From positions 38,216-102,215 of the forward strand of contig DKYK01000038.1 in assembly GCA_002492415.1 (NCBI GenBank): a stretch of DNA of 64,000 nt. The letters are read 5' to 3'. The stretch is from Christensenella sp. UBA7102 (GTDB lineage Bacteria > Bacillota > Clostridia > Christensenellales > UBA1750). Within the stretch, counting starts at the first letter, position 1. Each line of letters starts with the position of its first letter. The notes under the pieces were generated by a model. It was not told the DNA's origin. It was given only the letters and a program-made list of their open reading frames with translations, and ran no database searches. Below, in pieces: positions 33,069-40,698 of this stretch. The translations under genes and the position numbers were made by a program.

Positions 33069-33824
33069 ATGCGCTTCTCGCTCAACCTCCCCGGTCTGTT
33101 CCCCGGTCTCTCCTTTGAAGAGGCCTTCCGCATCATGCAGCAGTACCGATTTGACACGCTGGAAACCTGGACGCTGACCGATGCCGACGTCCCCGCGCTG
33201 CGCAGCGCGCTGGAAACCTTTGGCATGAAGCTGTCCACCTGCTGCCCTTCCTTCTTCATACTCAACGACCCTGATCGCCGTGACGAGTATGAGGCCTCTC
33301 TGTGCAAGGCGCTGCGCACCGTCGACGCGTTGGGCTGCCCTTCGCTCATCACACAGGTGGGGCAGGACACCGGCGCGCCGCGTGAGGCTCAGCACCAGTC
33401 CATCGTAGACGGCCTGCGCCGCATGGCGCCGCTGCTGGAAAAGGCGGGCGTCACGCTGCTGGTGGAGCCGCTCAACGACGTCAAGGACCACAAGGGTTAT
33501 TACCTGACTGACTCTAACGAGGGCTTTTCCATCATCCGGGAGGTAAACTCTCCCCGCGTGCGGCTTCTCTACGACGTCTATCACCAGCTGCACATGGGCG
33601 AGGACGTGCTGACCCGCATCGAGCAGAACCTGCCGCTCATCGGTCACTTCCACATCGCCGGTTTCCCCAACCGCGACGACCGCATCTTTGAAAACTTCGA
33701 CTATGCGTCCCTGTTTGAACTGCTGGGCAAGCACAACGTGCAGGCTCCCATCGGGGTGGAACTCTTCCCCAAGAGCCTGGAGGCCACGTGCGCACTGCTT
33801 CAGCAGCTTCAGCCCTATTGCTAA
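33069..33824 (+). CDS. Hydroxypyruvate isomerase-like TIM-barrel protein
   Basis: 251 residues of the xylose-isomerase-like TIM-barrel superfamily. The metal ligands of this group are suggested by LLVEPLND (Glu), LLYDVYHQ (Asp, His), GHFHIAG (His) and GVELFP (Glu). The pattern resembles hydroxypyruvate isomerase (Hyi) and related sugar isomerases. AAGGGGGT precedes the ATG at 33069. It has its own promoter and is followed by two further sugar-type genes with a separate promoter. Confidence 0.87.
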   Translation: MRFSLNLPGLFPGLSFEEAFRIMQQYRFDTLETWTLTDADVPALRSALETFGMKLSTCCPSFFILNDPDRRDEYEASLCKALRTVDALGCPSLITQVGQDTGAPREAQHQSIVDGLRRMAPLLEKAGVTLLVEPLNDVKDHKGYYLTDSNEGFSIIREVNSPRVRLLYDVYHQLHMGEDVLTRIEQNLPLIGHFHIAGFPNRDDRIFENFDYASLFELLGKHNVQAPIGVELFPKSLEATCALLQQLQPYC

Positions 33825-33835
33825 AAAACTGTGCA

Positions 33836-33864
33836 TTGAAGAAAACTGCCACATGCGCTATACT
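33836..33864 (+). promoter_or_regulatory. Sigma-A promoter for the isomerase/aldo-keto-like pair
   Basis: TTGAAG (33836-33841), 17 bases, TATACT (33859-33864), 50 bases before the start at 33914. Confidence 0.75.
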
Positions 33865-33913
33865 ATGAATGGAATAAAACCATACACACGCGATCTTAGG
33901 AGGCTCAATCATT

Positions 33914-34741
33914 ATGGACATCAAACTGGGTTATCAAATCTATTCCGCCCGCGAGGAGGCCGAAAAGGATCTTGCCAGCGTCTGCGCCAAGCTCAAGGAG
34001 TTCGGCTATGACGGCGTGGAGTTTGCCGGCTTCTACGGCTATACCGCCGCGCAGATCAGCGACATTCTCAAGGCAAACGGCCTGGCCGCTGTTTCCTCTC
34101 ACGTCCCCTATGTCTCCATCATTGAGGATATGGAGGGCACCATCGCCTTCCACAAGGCCATCGGCTGCAAGTTCATCGCCGTGCCCTACCTCGACGAGCA
34201 GACCCGTCCCGGCGCGCCCGGCTTTGCCGCCGCCATCCGCAATATCGCCAAGTTTGGCGCACTGTGCAAGGCCGAGGGCATCCAGCTGCTCTACCACAAC
34301 CATGACTTTGAGTTTGTAACCCTCAGCGGCGAGTATGGTCTGGACTTCCTCTACGACGCCATTCCGGCGGACCTGCTGGCCACCGAGCTGGATACCTGCT
34401 GGGTCAACGTCGCGGGTGAGAACCCCGCCGCCTATATCCGCAAGTACGCCGGCCGCTGCCCCGTGGTTCACCTGAAGGATTTCATCGGCGCCAAAAAGGA
34501 CGGCGAGGCGCTCTACGCGCTGATCCAGGCCGACGGCTCCGATGATGTTAAGGTCGAGCAGAAGGAGGAGCCCGCGTTCGATTTCCGTCCCGTGGGTTAT
34601 GGCAAGCAGGACATCCCCGGCATCATCGCCGCAGGCCTGGAGTCGGGCGCGCAGTGGTTCATCGTCGAACAGGACCGCTCCTCCGAGCGTCCGCCGCTGG
34701 ATGCCGCTAAGATGAGCTGCGGCTATGTGCGCGGCCTGTAA
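33914..34741 (+). CDS. Sugar phosphate isomerase/epimerase (IolE/IolI-like TIM barrel)
   Basis: 275 residues of the AP-endonuclease-2-like TIM-barrel family. Ligand-bearing strands: LLYHNHDFEF (His, Asp region), TELDTCWVNVAG (Asp), PVVHLKDF (His, Asp) and WFIVEQDRSS (Glu). YDGVEFAGFYGYTAAQI near the N-terminus is typical of this epimerase group in gut Firmicutes. TCTTAGGAGGCTCAATCATT precedes the ATG. Third-position C is heavily preferred, suggesting high expression. Substrate unknown. Confidence 0.9.
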   Translation: MDIKLGYQIYSAREEAEKDLASVCAKLKEFGYDGVEFAGFYGYTAAQISDILKANGLAAVSSHVPYVSIIEDMEGTIAFHKAIGCKFIAVPYLDEQTRPGAPGFAAAIRNIAKFGALCKAEGIQLLYHNHDFEFVTLSGEYGLDFLYDAIPADLLATELDTCWVNVAGENPAAYIRKYAGRCPVVHLKDFIGAKKDGEALYALIQADGSDDVKVEQKEEPAFDFRPVGYGKQDIPGIIAAGLESGAQWFIVEQDRSSERPPLDAAKMSCGYVRGL

Positions 34742-34778
34742 ATCGCGTCAATCACCGTTGATTTAGGAGGAAATTCTC

Positions 34779-35630
34779 ATGGCAAACAAGCCCTTTCCCC
34801 GTACAGAGGTCGCGGGCGTTTCACTTCCCCGCATGCTGATGGGCACCAACTGGGTCTACGGCTGGTCGCATACAGGCGCCGCCGCTGACCAGAACATCCA
34901 GCGGCTGAACGCCAACGCCCCCGCCATTCAGGAGATGCTCGAGGCCTACCTCGCCTACGACATCAACGCCATCATGGGTCCCATCTCCGATAAGCCCTTT
35001 ACCTACGACGCCATCCACGCCGCCGAGGACAAGACGGGCAAGGGCATCATCATCATCGACACGCCCATCATCAACGTGGACGATACCGCCGAGGGCCGCA
35101 AAGAGGCCGAGCGCGTGCTGGATAAGGTCAAGGCGGGCGGCGCGACCTTCTGCCTCATCCATCATTCCTCCGCCGAGCAGCTGGTCAACAAGAATAAGCA
35201 GATCATCGACCGCCTGCCCGACTACCTGTCCATGATCCGTGACCGCGGCATGATCCCCGGCTTGTCCGCGCACATGCCTGAGCTGGTCATCTACTCCGAT
35301 CAGAACGAGTACGACGTGCAGACCTACATCCAGATCTACAACTGCATGGGCTTCCTGATGCAGATTGAGGTTGAGTCCGTGCACAAGACCATCTGGAATG
35401 CCAAGAAGCCCGTGATGACCATTAAGTCCATGGCCGCCGGCCGCTGCTCGCCCTTTGTGGGCCTGACTTTCTCCTACAACACCATCCGTCCCTGCGATAT
35501 GGTCACCGTCGGCGCGATGACCGCCGCCGAGGTGCATGAGGACGTGGAGATCGCCATGGCCGCCATTGAGCGCCGCTATCCCGACCTGGAGGGCCGCAGC
35601 AGCCCCAACAAGACCGTCATCATGAAGTAA
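34779..35630 (+). CDS. Aldo/keto-reductase-like barrel protein, unknown function
   Basis: 283 residues. PRMLMGTNWVYGWSHTGAAAD at the N-terminus and the C-terminal series KPVMTIKSMAAGRCSPF, DMVTVGAMTAAEVHEDVEIAM recall the seventh and eighth strands of aldo/keto reductases, but the Tyr/Lys/His tetrad cannot be assigned. IHHSSAEQLV could hold a metal site. ATTTAGGAGGAAATTCTC precedes the ATG, 37 bases after the epimerase gene, so the two are co-transcribed. Strongly C-ending codons suggest high expression. A lyase or epimerase role is possible. Confidence 0.7.
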   Translation: MANKPFPRTEVAGVSLPRMLMGTNWVYGWSHTGAAADQNIQRLNANAPAIQEMLEAYLAYDINAIMGPISDKPFTYDAIHAAEDKTGKGIIIIDTPIINVDDTAEGRKEAERVLDKVKAGGATFCLIHHSSAEQLVNKNKQIIDRLPDYLSMIRDRGMIPGLSAHMPELVIYSDQNEYDVQTYIQIYNCMGFLMQIEVESVHKTIWNAKKPVMTIKSMAAGRCSPFVGLTFSYNTIRPCDMVTVGAMTAAEVHEDVEIAMAAIERRYPDLEGRSSPNKTVIMK

Positions 35631-35647
35631 TGCTGTTTTTCTGCAGC

Positions 35648-35687
35648 AACGCCCCGCGCAGTTTCTCTGCAGCGGGGCGTTTTTTGT
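35648..35687 (+). terminator. Terminator after the sugar isomerase operon
   Basis: AACGCCCCGC (35648-35657) with GCGGGGCGTT (35672-35681), then TTTTTGT. Confidence 0.92.
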
Positions 35688-35821
35688 CTCTCTCCGCATC
35701 CTGTTAAGGATTCATAAGGATTTTTGGCGTCAAAGGAAACAACTCCCGCCGCGTCGAATAGCTTATTGTATATATTTTATTCCGTTTCACTCTGGTCGTT
35801 TGCGGAAGGGAGCAGGATGCG

Positions 35822-37351
35822 TTGAGTCGAAAAATGAAGGAAAAAATACTGGAGTCACTGGCGGCCGTGCTGCCCGTGACGGCGATCGTGCTGCTGCTGT
35901 CCATCACGCTCACGCCCATGCCTCTTGCCACCGTCTCGCTCTTCCTCACGGGCGCTGTGCTGCTCGTTCTGGGCATGGGGCTGTTCACCTTGGGTGCGGA
36001 CATGGCCATGATGCCCATCGGCGAAAAGGTGGGCGCGCAGCTGACGCACACCAAGCGTCTGGGGTTGATTGCGCTGAGCTGCTTTGTTATCGGCGTCATC
36101 ATCACCATGGCCGAGCCCGATCTGTCCGTGCTGGCCAATCAAACCCCCGGCGTGCCCAATCTGGTGCTGATTCTGTGCGTGGCCGTGGGCGTCGGGCTAT
36201 TTCTGGTGCTGGCCTTTCTGCGCAGTCTGTTTGGATGGGATTTGAGCCGTATCCTGATTGTGTGCTATGCCGCGGTGTTCCTGATCGCGTTCTTTGTACC
36301 CGGCAGCTTTCTCGCCGTTGCCTTTGACGCGGGCGGCGTGACCACCGGCCCCATCACGGTGCCCTTCATCATGGCGCTGGGCGTGGGCCTTGCGGCAATA
36401 GGCAAATCCGGCAAGTCCGGTGAGGAGAACAATTTCGGCCTCATCGCGCTCTGTTCGGTGGGTCCTATCCTCTCGGTGCTGATTCTGGGAATGGTCTACG
36501 GCGCATCGGGCGGCAGCTATACGCCGCTGACCATTCCCGAGGTGCCCACCACGCGCGAGCTGTGGCTGCAGTTCCAGCCCGCTTTTCTCCAATACGCCCG
36601 GGAGGTCGCCGCCGCACTCGCTCCCATCCTGCTGTTTTTCCTGATTTTCCAGATCTTTTTTCTCAAGCTGCGCCGCGTGCACCTGCTGCGCATCCTCGTG
36701 GGCATCGTCTATACCTTCACAGGGCTTACGCTGTTCCTCACGGGCGTCAACGTAGGCTTCATGCCCGCGGGCTATACGCTGGGCGCGATGCTTGCCGGCT
36801 TGGACATCAACTGGATCCTCGTGCCGCTGGGCATGCTCATCGGTTTCTTCATCGTCAAGGCGGAGCCCGCGGTCGCGGTGCTCAACAAGCAGGTAGAAAC
36901 CGTCACCGAGGGCGTCATTTCACAGAAGATGATGATGTCGGGCCTATCAGTAGGCATGGCCATTTCAGTGGGGCTGTCTATGGTGCGCGTGCTGACGGGC
37001 TTGCCAGTACTCTGGCTGCTGATCCCCGGCTATCTGATCGCGCTGGGATTGACCTTCGTGGTGCCCAAAGTGTTTACCTCCATCGCGTTTGACTCGGGAG
37101 GCGTCGCTTCCGGCCCCATGACGGCCACCTTTCTGCTGCCCTTTGCGATGGGCGCCTGCGACGCGGTGGGCGGGAGCATACTGACCGACGCATTCGGCAT
37201 CGTGGCAATGGTCGCCATGACGCCGCTGATCATCATACAGCTCATCGGCCTGCTCTATCGCATCCGCACCGCGCACGCGCACGGGCCGCAGCCCGTCTAT
37301 GAGCAGGAGGAGATCATTGAGCTGGATTGGAACGAGGAGGTGTCGGCATAA
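35822..37351 (+). CDS. DUF1538 family membrane protein (internal duplication)
   Basis: 509 residues, about twelve helices in two homologous halves. Each half has a GGV-x-x-GP motif: FDAGGVTTGPITVPFIMALGVG (near 165) and FDSGGVASGPMTATFLLPFAMG (near 420), each followed by a F-G-L/I-x-A segment. A TTG start at 35822 is favoured because GAAGGGAG is well spaced; the first ATG (35834) has none. The next gene, a tandem PII-like protein, overlaps its stop (TAATG). The architecture suggests a channel or transporter gated by the PII-like partner (inference). Confidence 0.9.
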   Translation: MSRKMKEKILESLAAVLPVTAIVLLLSITLTPMPLATVSLFLTGAVLLVLGMGLFTLGADMAMMPIGEKVGAQLTHTKRLGLIALSCFVIGVIITMAEPDLSVLANQTPGVPNLVLILCVAVGVGLFLVLAFLRSLFGWDLSRILIVCYAAVFLIAFFVPGSFLAVAFDAGGVTTGPITVPFIMALGVGLAAIGKSGKSGEENNFGLIALCSVGPILSVLILGMVYGASGGSYTPLTIPEVPTTRELWLQFQPAFLQYAREVAAALAPILLFFLIFQIFFLKLRRVHLLRILVGIVYTFTGLTLFLTGVNVGFMPAGYTLGAMLAGLDINWILVPLGMLIGFFIVKAEPAVAVLNKQVETVTEGVISQKMMMSGLSVGMAISVGLSMVRVLTGLPVLWLLIPGYLIALGLTFVVPKVFTSIAFDSGGVASGPMTATFLLPFAMGACDAVGGSILTDAFGIVAMVAMTPLIIIQLIGLLYRIRTAHAHGPQPVYEQEEIIELDWNEEVSA

Positions 37352-38043
37352 TGATAAAACTGCTCATCACCATCGTCGCGCGCGGCCTCGCGCAGGATGT
37401 GGCCGACGTGCTGACCGAGCACGGCCTCACCGTGCAGTACATCACGCAGGGGCGCGGCACCGCCAGCTCCGAGATCCGCCATATGCTGGGCCTGGGCTCC
37501 TCGGAAAAGGATATTGTGCTCACCCTCGCGCCGCATTCCCGGCTGCAGCATGCGCTGCCGCAGCTCACCTCGCGGCTCCACCTGCCCAAGGCGGGCCACG
37601 GTATCGCGTTTGCCATTCCGCTGACCAGCATCGCTGCGAACACACTACGTCGGGCCACAGAAACGCTTCCCGATCTACAGGACTCCAAGGAGGACGCGCC
37701 CATGCTCAAAGAACCCACGCACGATCTCATCCTCGCCGTCGTCGATAGCGAAAATTCCGATCTTGCCTTTGACGCGGCCAAGGAGGCGGGCTGCCGCGGC
37801 GGCACCGTGCTCAAATCCCGCCAAGTCAGTGTCGAGCAGGCGCGCAAGGTGTTCGGCATCACCATCCAGCCGGAAAAAGAGATCCTGATGATCCTCGTGC
37901 CCCGGCAGGATAAGCAGGCCATCCTCAAGGCAATCTGCAATAAGGTGCTGCAGTCCACCGGCGAACATGTCACGGCCTTTGCCCTGCCCGTCACCGACGT
38001 CATGGGTCTTACCGACTACGATCTGATGAACGAAGGCCGATAA
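37351..38043 (+). CDS. Tandem PII-like (GlnB-fold) regulatory protein
   Basis: 230 residues with two ferredoxin-like PII-type units. Unit 1 (about 1-100) begins MIKLLITIVARGLAQDVADVL with a T-loop-like QGRGTASSEIRHMLGLGSSEKDI; unit 2 (about 120-225) begins HDLILAVVDSENSDLAFDAAKEAGCRGG and has TVLKSRQ, then EILMILVPRQDKQAILKAI. Canonical uridylylated Tyr51 is not evident. Overlapping start with the DUF1538 stop implies coupling. It probably binds a nucleotide or metabolite and regulates the DUF1538 membrane partner. Confidence 0.85.
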   Translation: MIKLLITIVARGLAQDVADVLTEHGLTVQYITQGRGTASSEIRHMLGLGSSEKDIVLTLAPHSRLQHALPQLTSRLHLPKAGHGIAFAIPLTSIAANTLRRATETLPDLQDSKEDAPMLKEPTHDLILAVVDSENSDLAFDAAKEAGCRGGTVLKSRQVSVEQARKVFGITIQPEKEILMILVPRQDKQAILKAICNKVLQSTGEHVTAFALPVTDVMGLTDYDLMNEGR

Positions 38044-38047
38044 ACTG

Positions 38048-38088
38048 GGGGCTGTCTCCTGCCGAGCGGGAGACAGCCCCTTATTCTG
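38048..38088 (+). terminator. Terminator after the DUF1538/PII-like operon
   Basis: GGGGCTGTCTCC (38048-38059) with GGAGACAGCCCC (38069-38080), then TTATTCTG. Confidence 0.85.
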
Positions 38089-38100
38089 TTCCGAGAGAGG

Positions 38101-38643
38101 TCACTCGCGCAGCTGCCGCTCTTTTTCCAGCGCCACGCGCATCGCGCCAACGCGGTACAATCCATAGCCCATCATTGCCGTCACAGCAGCGACAAACGCT
38201 GCGCACCACAGTAGCCCGCTGTACCCGTTGCGAATGTAGTTCGTCACCTGCAGAGGGAGGTTGCATATATTACATACCGCCAGCGGCAGCAGCAGCGCCT
38301 GAATGCGCTTGACATGACGGATGCGCGAATCCAGGTCGGAATACAGATTAAAAGCTCCCTCCGATACGTCCTTGCGGAAGTATGCCCAGCGCATCACATG
38401 CCCGACGTACTGCGCGCCTGTTTCCTCCACAAAGCCGATATACTGCAGCCCCTCGGCGCTGGACGGCATCGCGTCAAGCATCTCAAGCCGAATCGCACAG
38501 CTGCCCGGCTCGCATGACTCGAATTCGTACCGACAATAGGATACGCTCACCAGCGCCCAGCCCTGCGCGGCCATGCTGTTGAGCCACCTCTCTTCCTTCT
38601 CAAAGTCCCACACCCAGAACCATTTGTATTTCGTCTTCCTCAT
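38101..38643 (-). CDS. DUF2812 family protein
   Basis: 180 residues. N-terminal cytosolic domain MRKTKYKWFWVWDFEKEERWLNSMAAQGWAL is the DUF2812 hallmark, followed by a strand-rich stretch ending in a sensor-like region and two membrane helices near the C-terminus (ALLLPLAVCNICNLPL and GLLWCAAFVAAVTAMMGY). Its ATG overlaps the PadR stop (ATGA). PadR-DUF2812 pairs are common in Firmicutes, and the membrane protein is the presumed target of the repressor. Confidence 0.9.
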   Translation of the reverse strand: MRKTKYKWFWVWDFEKEERWLNSMAAQGWALVSVSYCRYEFESCEPGSCAIRLEMLDAMPSSAEGLQYIGFVEETGAQYVGHVMRWAYFRKDVSEGAFNLYSDLDSRIRHVKRIQALLLPLAVCNICNLPLQVTNYIRNGYSGLLWCAAFVAAVTAMMGYGLYRVGAMRVALEKERQLRE

Positions 38644-38963
38644 TCTTTTCGCCTCCCTAGCACGCACCGTCCGTTTTCCACCAGCTCCTCCAGCCGGCGC
38701 AGGTCCGCCTCCAGCACGACACGGCCTTCTTCCGTCAGTACATATTCCTTCCTGCGGCCCTCTTGCGCACCCGCGCTGCGAATCCAGCCCTTCTCCTGCA
38801 GGCTGTTCAGCGCGCCGTACAGCGTACCCGCCGCCATGCGCAGCCGTCCGGCCGTCATCTCATCCACCCGTTGCATGATGCCGTATCCATGCAGCGGTCG
38901 CGTCAGTGCCAGCAGAATATAGTACACACCCTCTGTCAGCACAATGTTTTCCTGTTCCGCCAC
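38640..38963 (-). CDS. PadR family transcriptional regulator
   Basis: 107 residues from a GTG start (VAEQENIVLTEGVYYILLAL). Helix-turn-helix: LHGYGIMQRVDEMTAGRLRMAAGTLYGALNSLQEKGWI, and wing RRKEYVLTEEGRVVLEADL. The GTG at 38963 is chosen because GGGAGGAAAGAC directly precedes it; the ATG at 38981 lies inside the operator and has no site. It is the first gene of the pair with DUF2812. It probably binds the 15-base dyad at 38981-39021. Confidence 0.9.
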   Translation of the reverse strand: MAEQENIVLTEGVYYILLALTRPLHGYGIMQRVDEMTAGRLRMAAGTLYGALNSLQEKGWIRSAGAQEGRRKEYVLTEEGRVVLEADLRRLEELVENGRCVLGRRKE

Positions 38964-38980
38964 GTCTTTCCTCCCTTCCA

Positions 38981-39052
38981 TCGTCGAACGATATATCGTC
39001 ATTCGTTATATCGTTCGACGAATATTATATCGCAGTCCGATACTCCTGTCAA
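38981..39052 (-). promoter_or_regulatory. Consensus promoter plus 15-bp perfect inverted repeat (PadR operator)
   Basis: Minus strand TTGACA (39052-39047), 17-base spacer, TATAAT (39029-39024): a perfect consensus. Downstream, TCGTCGAACGATATA (38981-38995) and TATATCGTTCGACGA (39007-39021) are a perfect 15-base inverted repeat around an 11-base spacer, spanning the start of the transcript up to the ribosome site. Confidence 0.88.
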
Positions 39053-39065
39053 TTCTTTTTCGCAC

Positions 39066-39102
39066 GAAAAAGAAAAATCCCCCCGTCCCGGGAGGGATTT
39101 TT
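39066..39102 (-). terminator. Terminator after the response regulator gene
   Basis: AAAAATCCC (39073-39081) with GGGATTTTT (39094-39102) plus an inner CCCG/CGGG pairing; on the minus strand the tail reads TTTTTCTTTTT. Confidence 0.85.
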
Positions 39103-39110
39103 CTCTCTTC

Positions 39111-39785
39111 TCAGCCCTCAAACCGATACCCCACGCCCCGCATGGTAACAATCTGCCGTGCATAGGGGCCCAGACGCCGCCGCAGCAGCTTGATATGGGT
39201 ATCCAACGTGCGTTCGTCGCCGGAAAAACCCGGCCCCCATACCTCGCCCAGCAACTGCTGGCGGGTCAGCGCCACATTGCGGTTGCGTACCAAGTAGAAC
39301 AGCAGGTCGTACTCCTTGGGCGACAAATCGATGCGCTTGCCCTCTATGCTCACCTTGCGCGCGGTAAAATCCACAACCAGCGCCCCGCAGGCATATGTAT
39401 CCACAGGCGCATTCTCGCTGTCCTGCTCCACGCGCTTGCGGATGGCGGCGGCGCGCATCATCAACTCGCGCGGGCTAAAGGGCTTGGGCACAAAATCATC
39501 CGCACCCAGTGAAAAGCAGCGCAGCCGGTCATGCTCTTCGGCCATCGCTGAGCAAACGATGATGGGCGCACTGCTGAACGTGCGAATGGTCCGAATGGCC
39601 TCAAACCCATCCATTTCCGGCATCAGCAGGTCCATCACCACCAGGTCAAACGCCGTCTGCCGGCACTGCGCCACCGCCTGCGCGCCATCCTGTGCCTCCG
39701 TCACCACATATCCCTCATATTCCGCATATTTGCGTATGTATTCCCGTATGCCCGTCTCATCGTCCACGATCAGCATCCTTGGCAT
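39111..39785 (-). CDS. OmpR/PhoB family response regulator (orphan)
   Basis: 224 residues. Receiver domain with acidic pocket D8/D9, phosphorylated Asp52 in VVMDLLMPEMDG, Thr/Ser switch VCSAM and Lys in VPKPFSP. C-terminal winged helix with DLSPKEYDLLFYLVRNRNVALTRQQLLGEVWG and the final ROTLDTHIKLLR-type recognition helix (RTLDTHIKLLRRRLG...VTMRGVGYRFEG). No histidine kinase is adjacent, so its sensor is elsewhere. Monocistronic, ended by a strong terminator. Confidence 0.95.
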   Translation of the reverse strand: MPRMLIVDDETGIREYIRKYAEYEGYVVTEAQDGAQAVAQCRQTAFDLVVMDLLMPEMDGFEAIRTIRTFSSAPIIVCSAMAEEHDRLRCFSLGADDFVPKPFSPRELMMRAAAIRKRVEQDSENAPVDTYACGALVVDFTARKVSIEGKRIDLSPKEYDLLFYLVRNRNVALTRQQLLGEVWGPGFSGDERTLDTHIKLLRRRLGPYARQIVTMRGVGYRFEG

Positions 39786-39879
39786 CTTGCGCTTTCCCCC
39801 CTATTTCTCTTTTCTTTCATTATGGATGCAGAACTTGTACAATCTATGAACGCGGCGAAACAAACTTGTTTCAACCCTA

Positions 39880-39915
39880 AACAATAACACCCTCTCCGCA
39901 CAATAGAGAGGGTGT
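39880..39915 (-). terminator. Terminator after the AAC(3)-like gene
   Basis: ACACCCTCTC (39887-39896) with GAGAGGGTGT (39906-39915), on the minus strand followed by TATTGTTTAGG. Confidence 0.75.
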
Positions 39916-39945
39916 ATGTGATGAATATGTGTCTTCTTTTGTCAA

Positions 39946-40695
39946 TTACTTCCGGAACATTCCAAAAATTTGCGGGTCGCGCGCAAGGATCTTCAACAAT
40001 TCGTCCGCAGACTTTCTTGCAGAGAGCAGGCGCACAGTCGCGTCGCCCAGGCGGTGCAGCGTCATCGCGCCGCAGCGCAGCATATCGCTCTCCACCTTGG
40101 GGAACAGCTGGGAAGAATCGGCGCAATGCGGGTAATACCCATGAATGATGCGCGGTCCCTCCGGCGGGATCACCACATAGCGGTTGGGATGCTCCATGTC
40201 CACGCGCCCAGGGACATTTGCCCACTCCTCCACACCATGGAAATAGGTCATGCGGTTAAGCTCCACGCCCACCAGCATCACGTAGGCGTCGCGGTCGTAC
40301 AGCCGTCCCCACGCGGACTCGCGCGCGCATGGCGTCAGGCACTCCTCGTCGCCGCGCAGGAATTCCCACGCGTCCGCGCCATAGGCCGCGATGGAGTGCG
40401 TGGGGTGCCAGGAACGCACCACACCCTCCCGCTTGCGGAACAGCTCGGTTAAAATCCCCACATTGGAGGGCGTCTCCAGCACGTCGTAGACGGGCTGTTT
40501 CTTGCCCACCAGCGCCCAGGTGTGCGTGGGCAGCGCCACCAGGCCGTCCGAAAAATACGCACACAGCGCGTCCAGCAGCGTATCGCCGCCGTTTTCCATC
40601 GGCCCCAGGCTCTTGCACGAGGAGTGCATCAGCACCGTGGCGTTTGCGGGCAGCATGTCCCGCAGCTGCCCGATGAGATGATCCCTGGTGTACAT
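39946..40695 (-). CDS. AAC(3) family N-acetyltransferase (YokD-like)
   Basis: 249 residues. Antibiotic-acetyltransferase fold: VLMHSSCKSLG, GGDTLLDALCAYF, ALPTHTW, NVGILTELFRKREGVVRSWHPTHSIAAYG and YVMLVGVELNRMTYFH match the AAC(3)/YokD family, which uses acetyl-CoA. Many chromosomal members, such as YokD, are not proven resistance enzymes. It follows the SDR gene by 3 bases, an unexpected partner for a drug-modifying enzyme, so a metabolic amine substrate is plausible. Confidence 0.9.
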   Translation of the reverse strand: MYTRDHLIGQLRDMLPANATVLMHSSCKSLGPMENGGDTLLDALCAYFSDGLVALPTHTWALVGKKQPVYDVLETPSNVGILTELFRKREGVVRSWHPTHSIAAYGADAWEFLRGDEECLTPCARESAWGRLYDRDAYVMLVGVELNRMTYFHGVEEWANVPGRVDMEHPNRYVVIPPEGPRIIHGYYPHCADSSQLFPKVESDMLRCGAMTLHRLGDATVRLLSARKSADELLKILARDPQIFGMFRK

Positions 40696-40698
40696 GCG

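Noticed and set aside
39946..40695. Calling this gene an aminoglycoside resistance determinant
   Set aside because: Family membership is clear but many chromosomal AAC(3)/YokD proteins lack such activity, and the operon context is metabolic.
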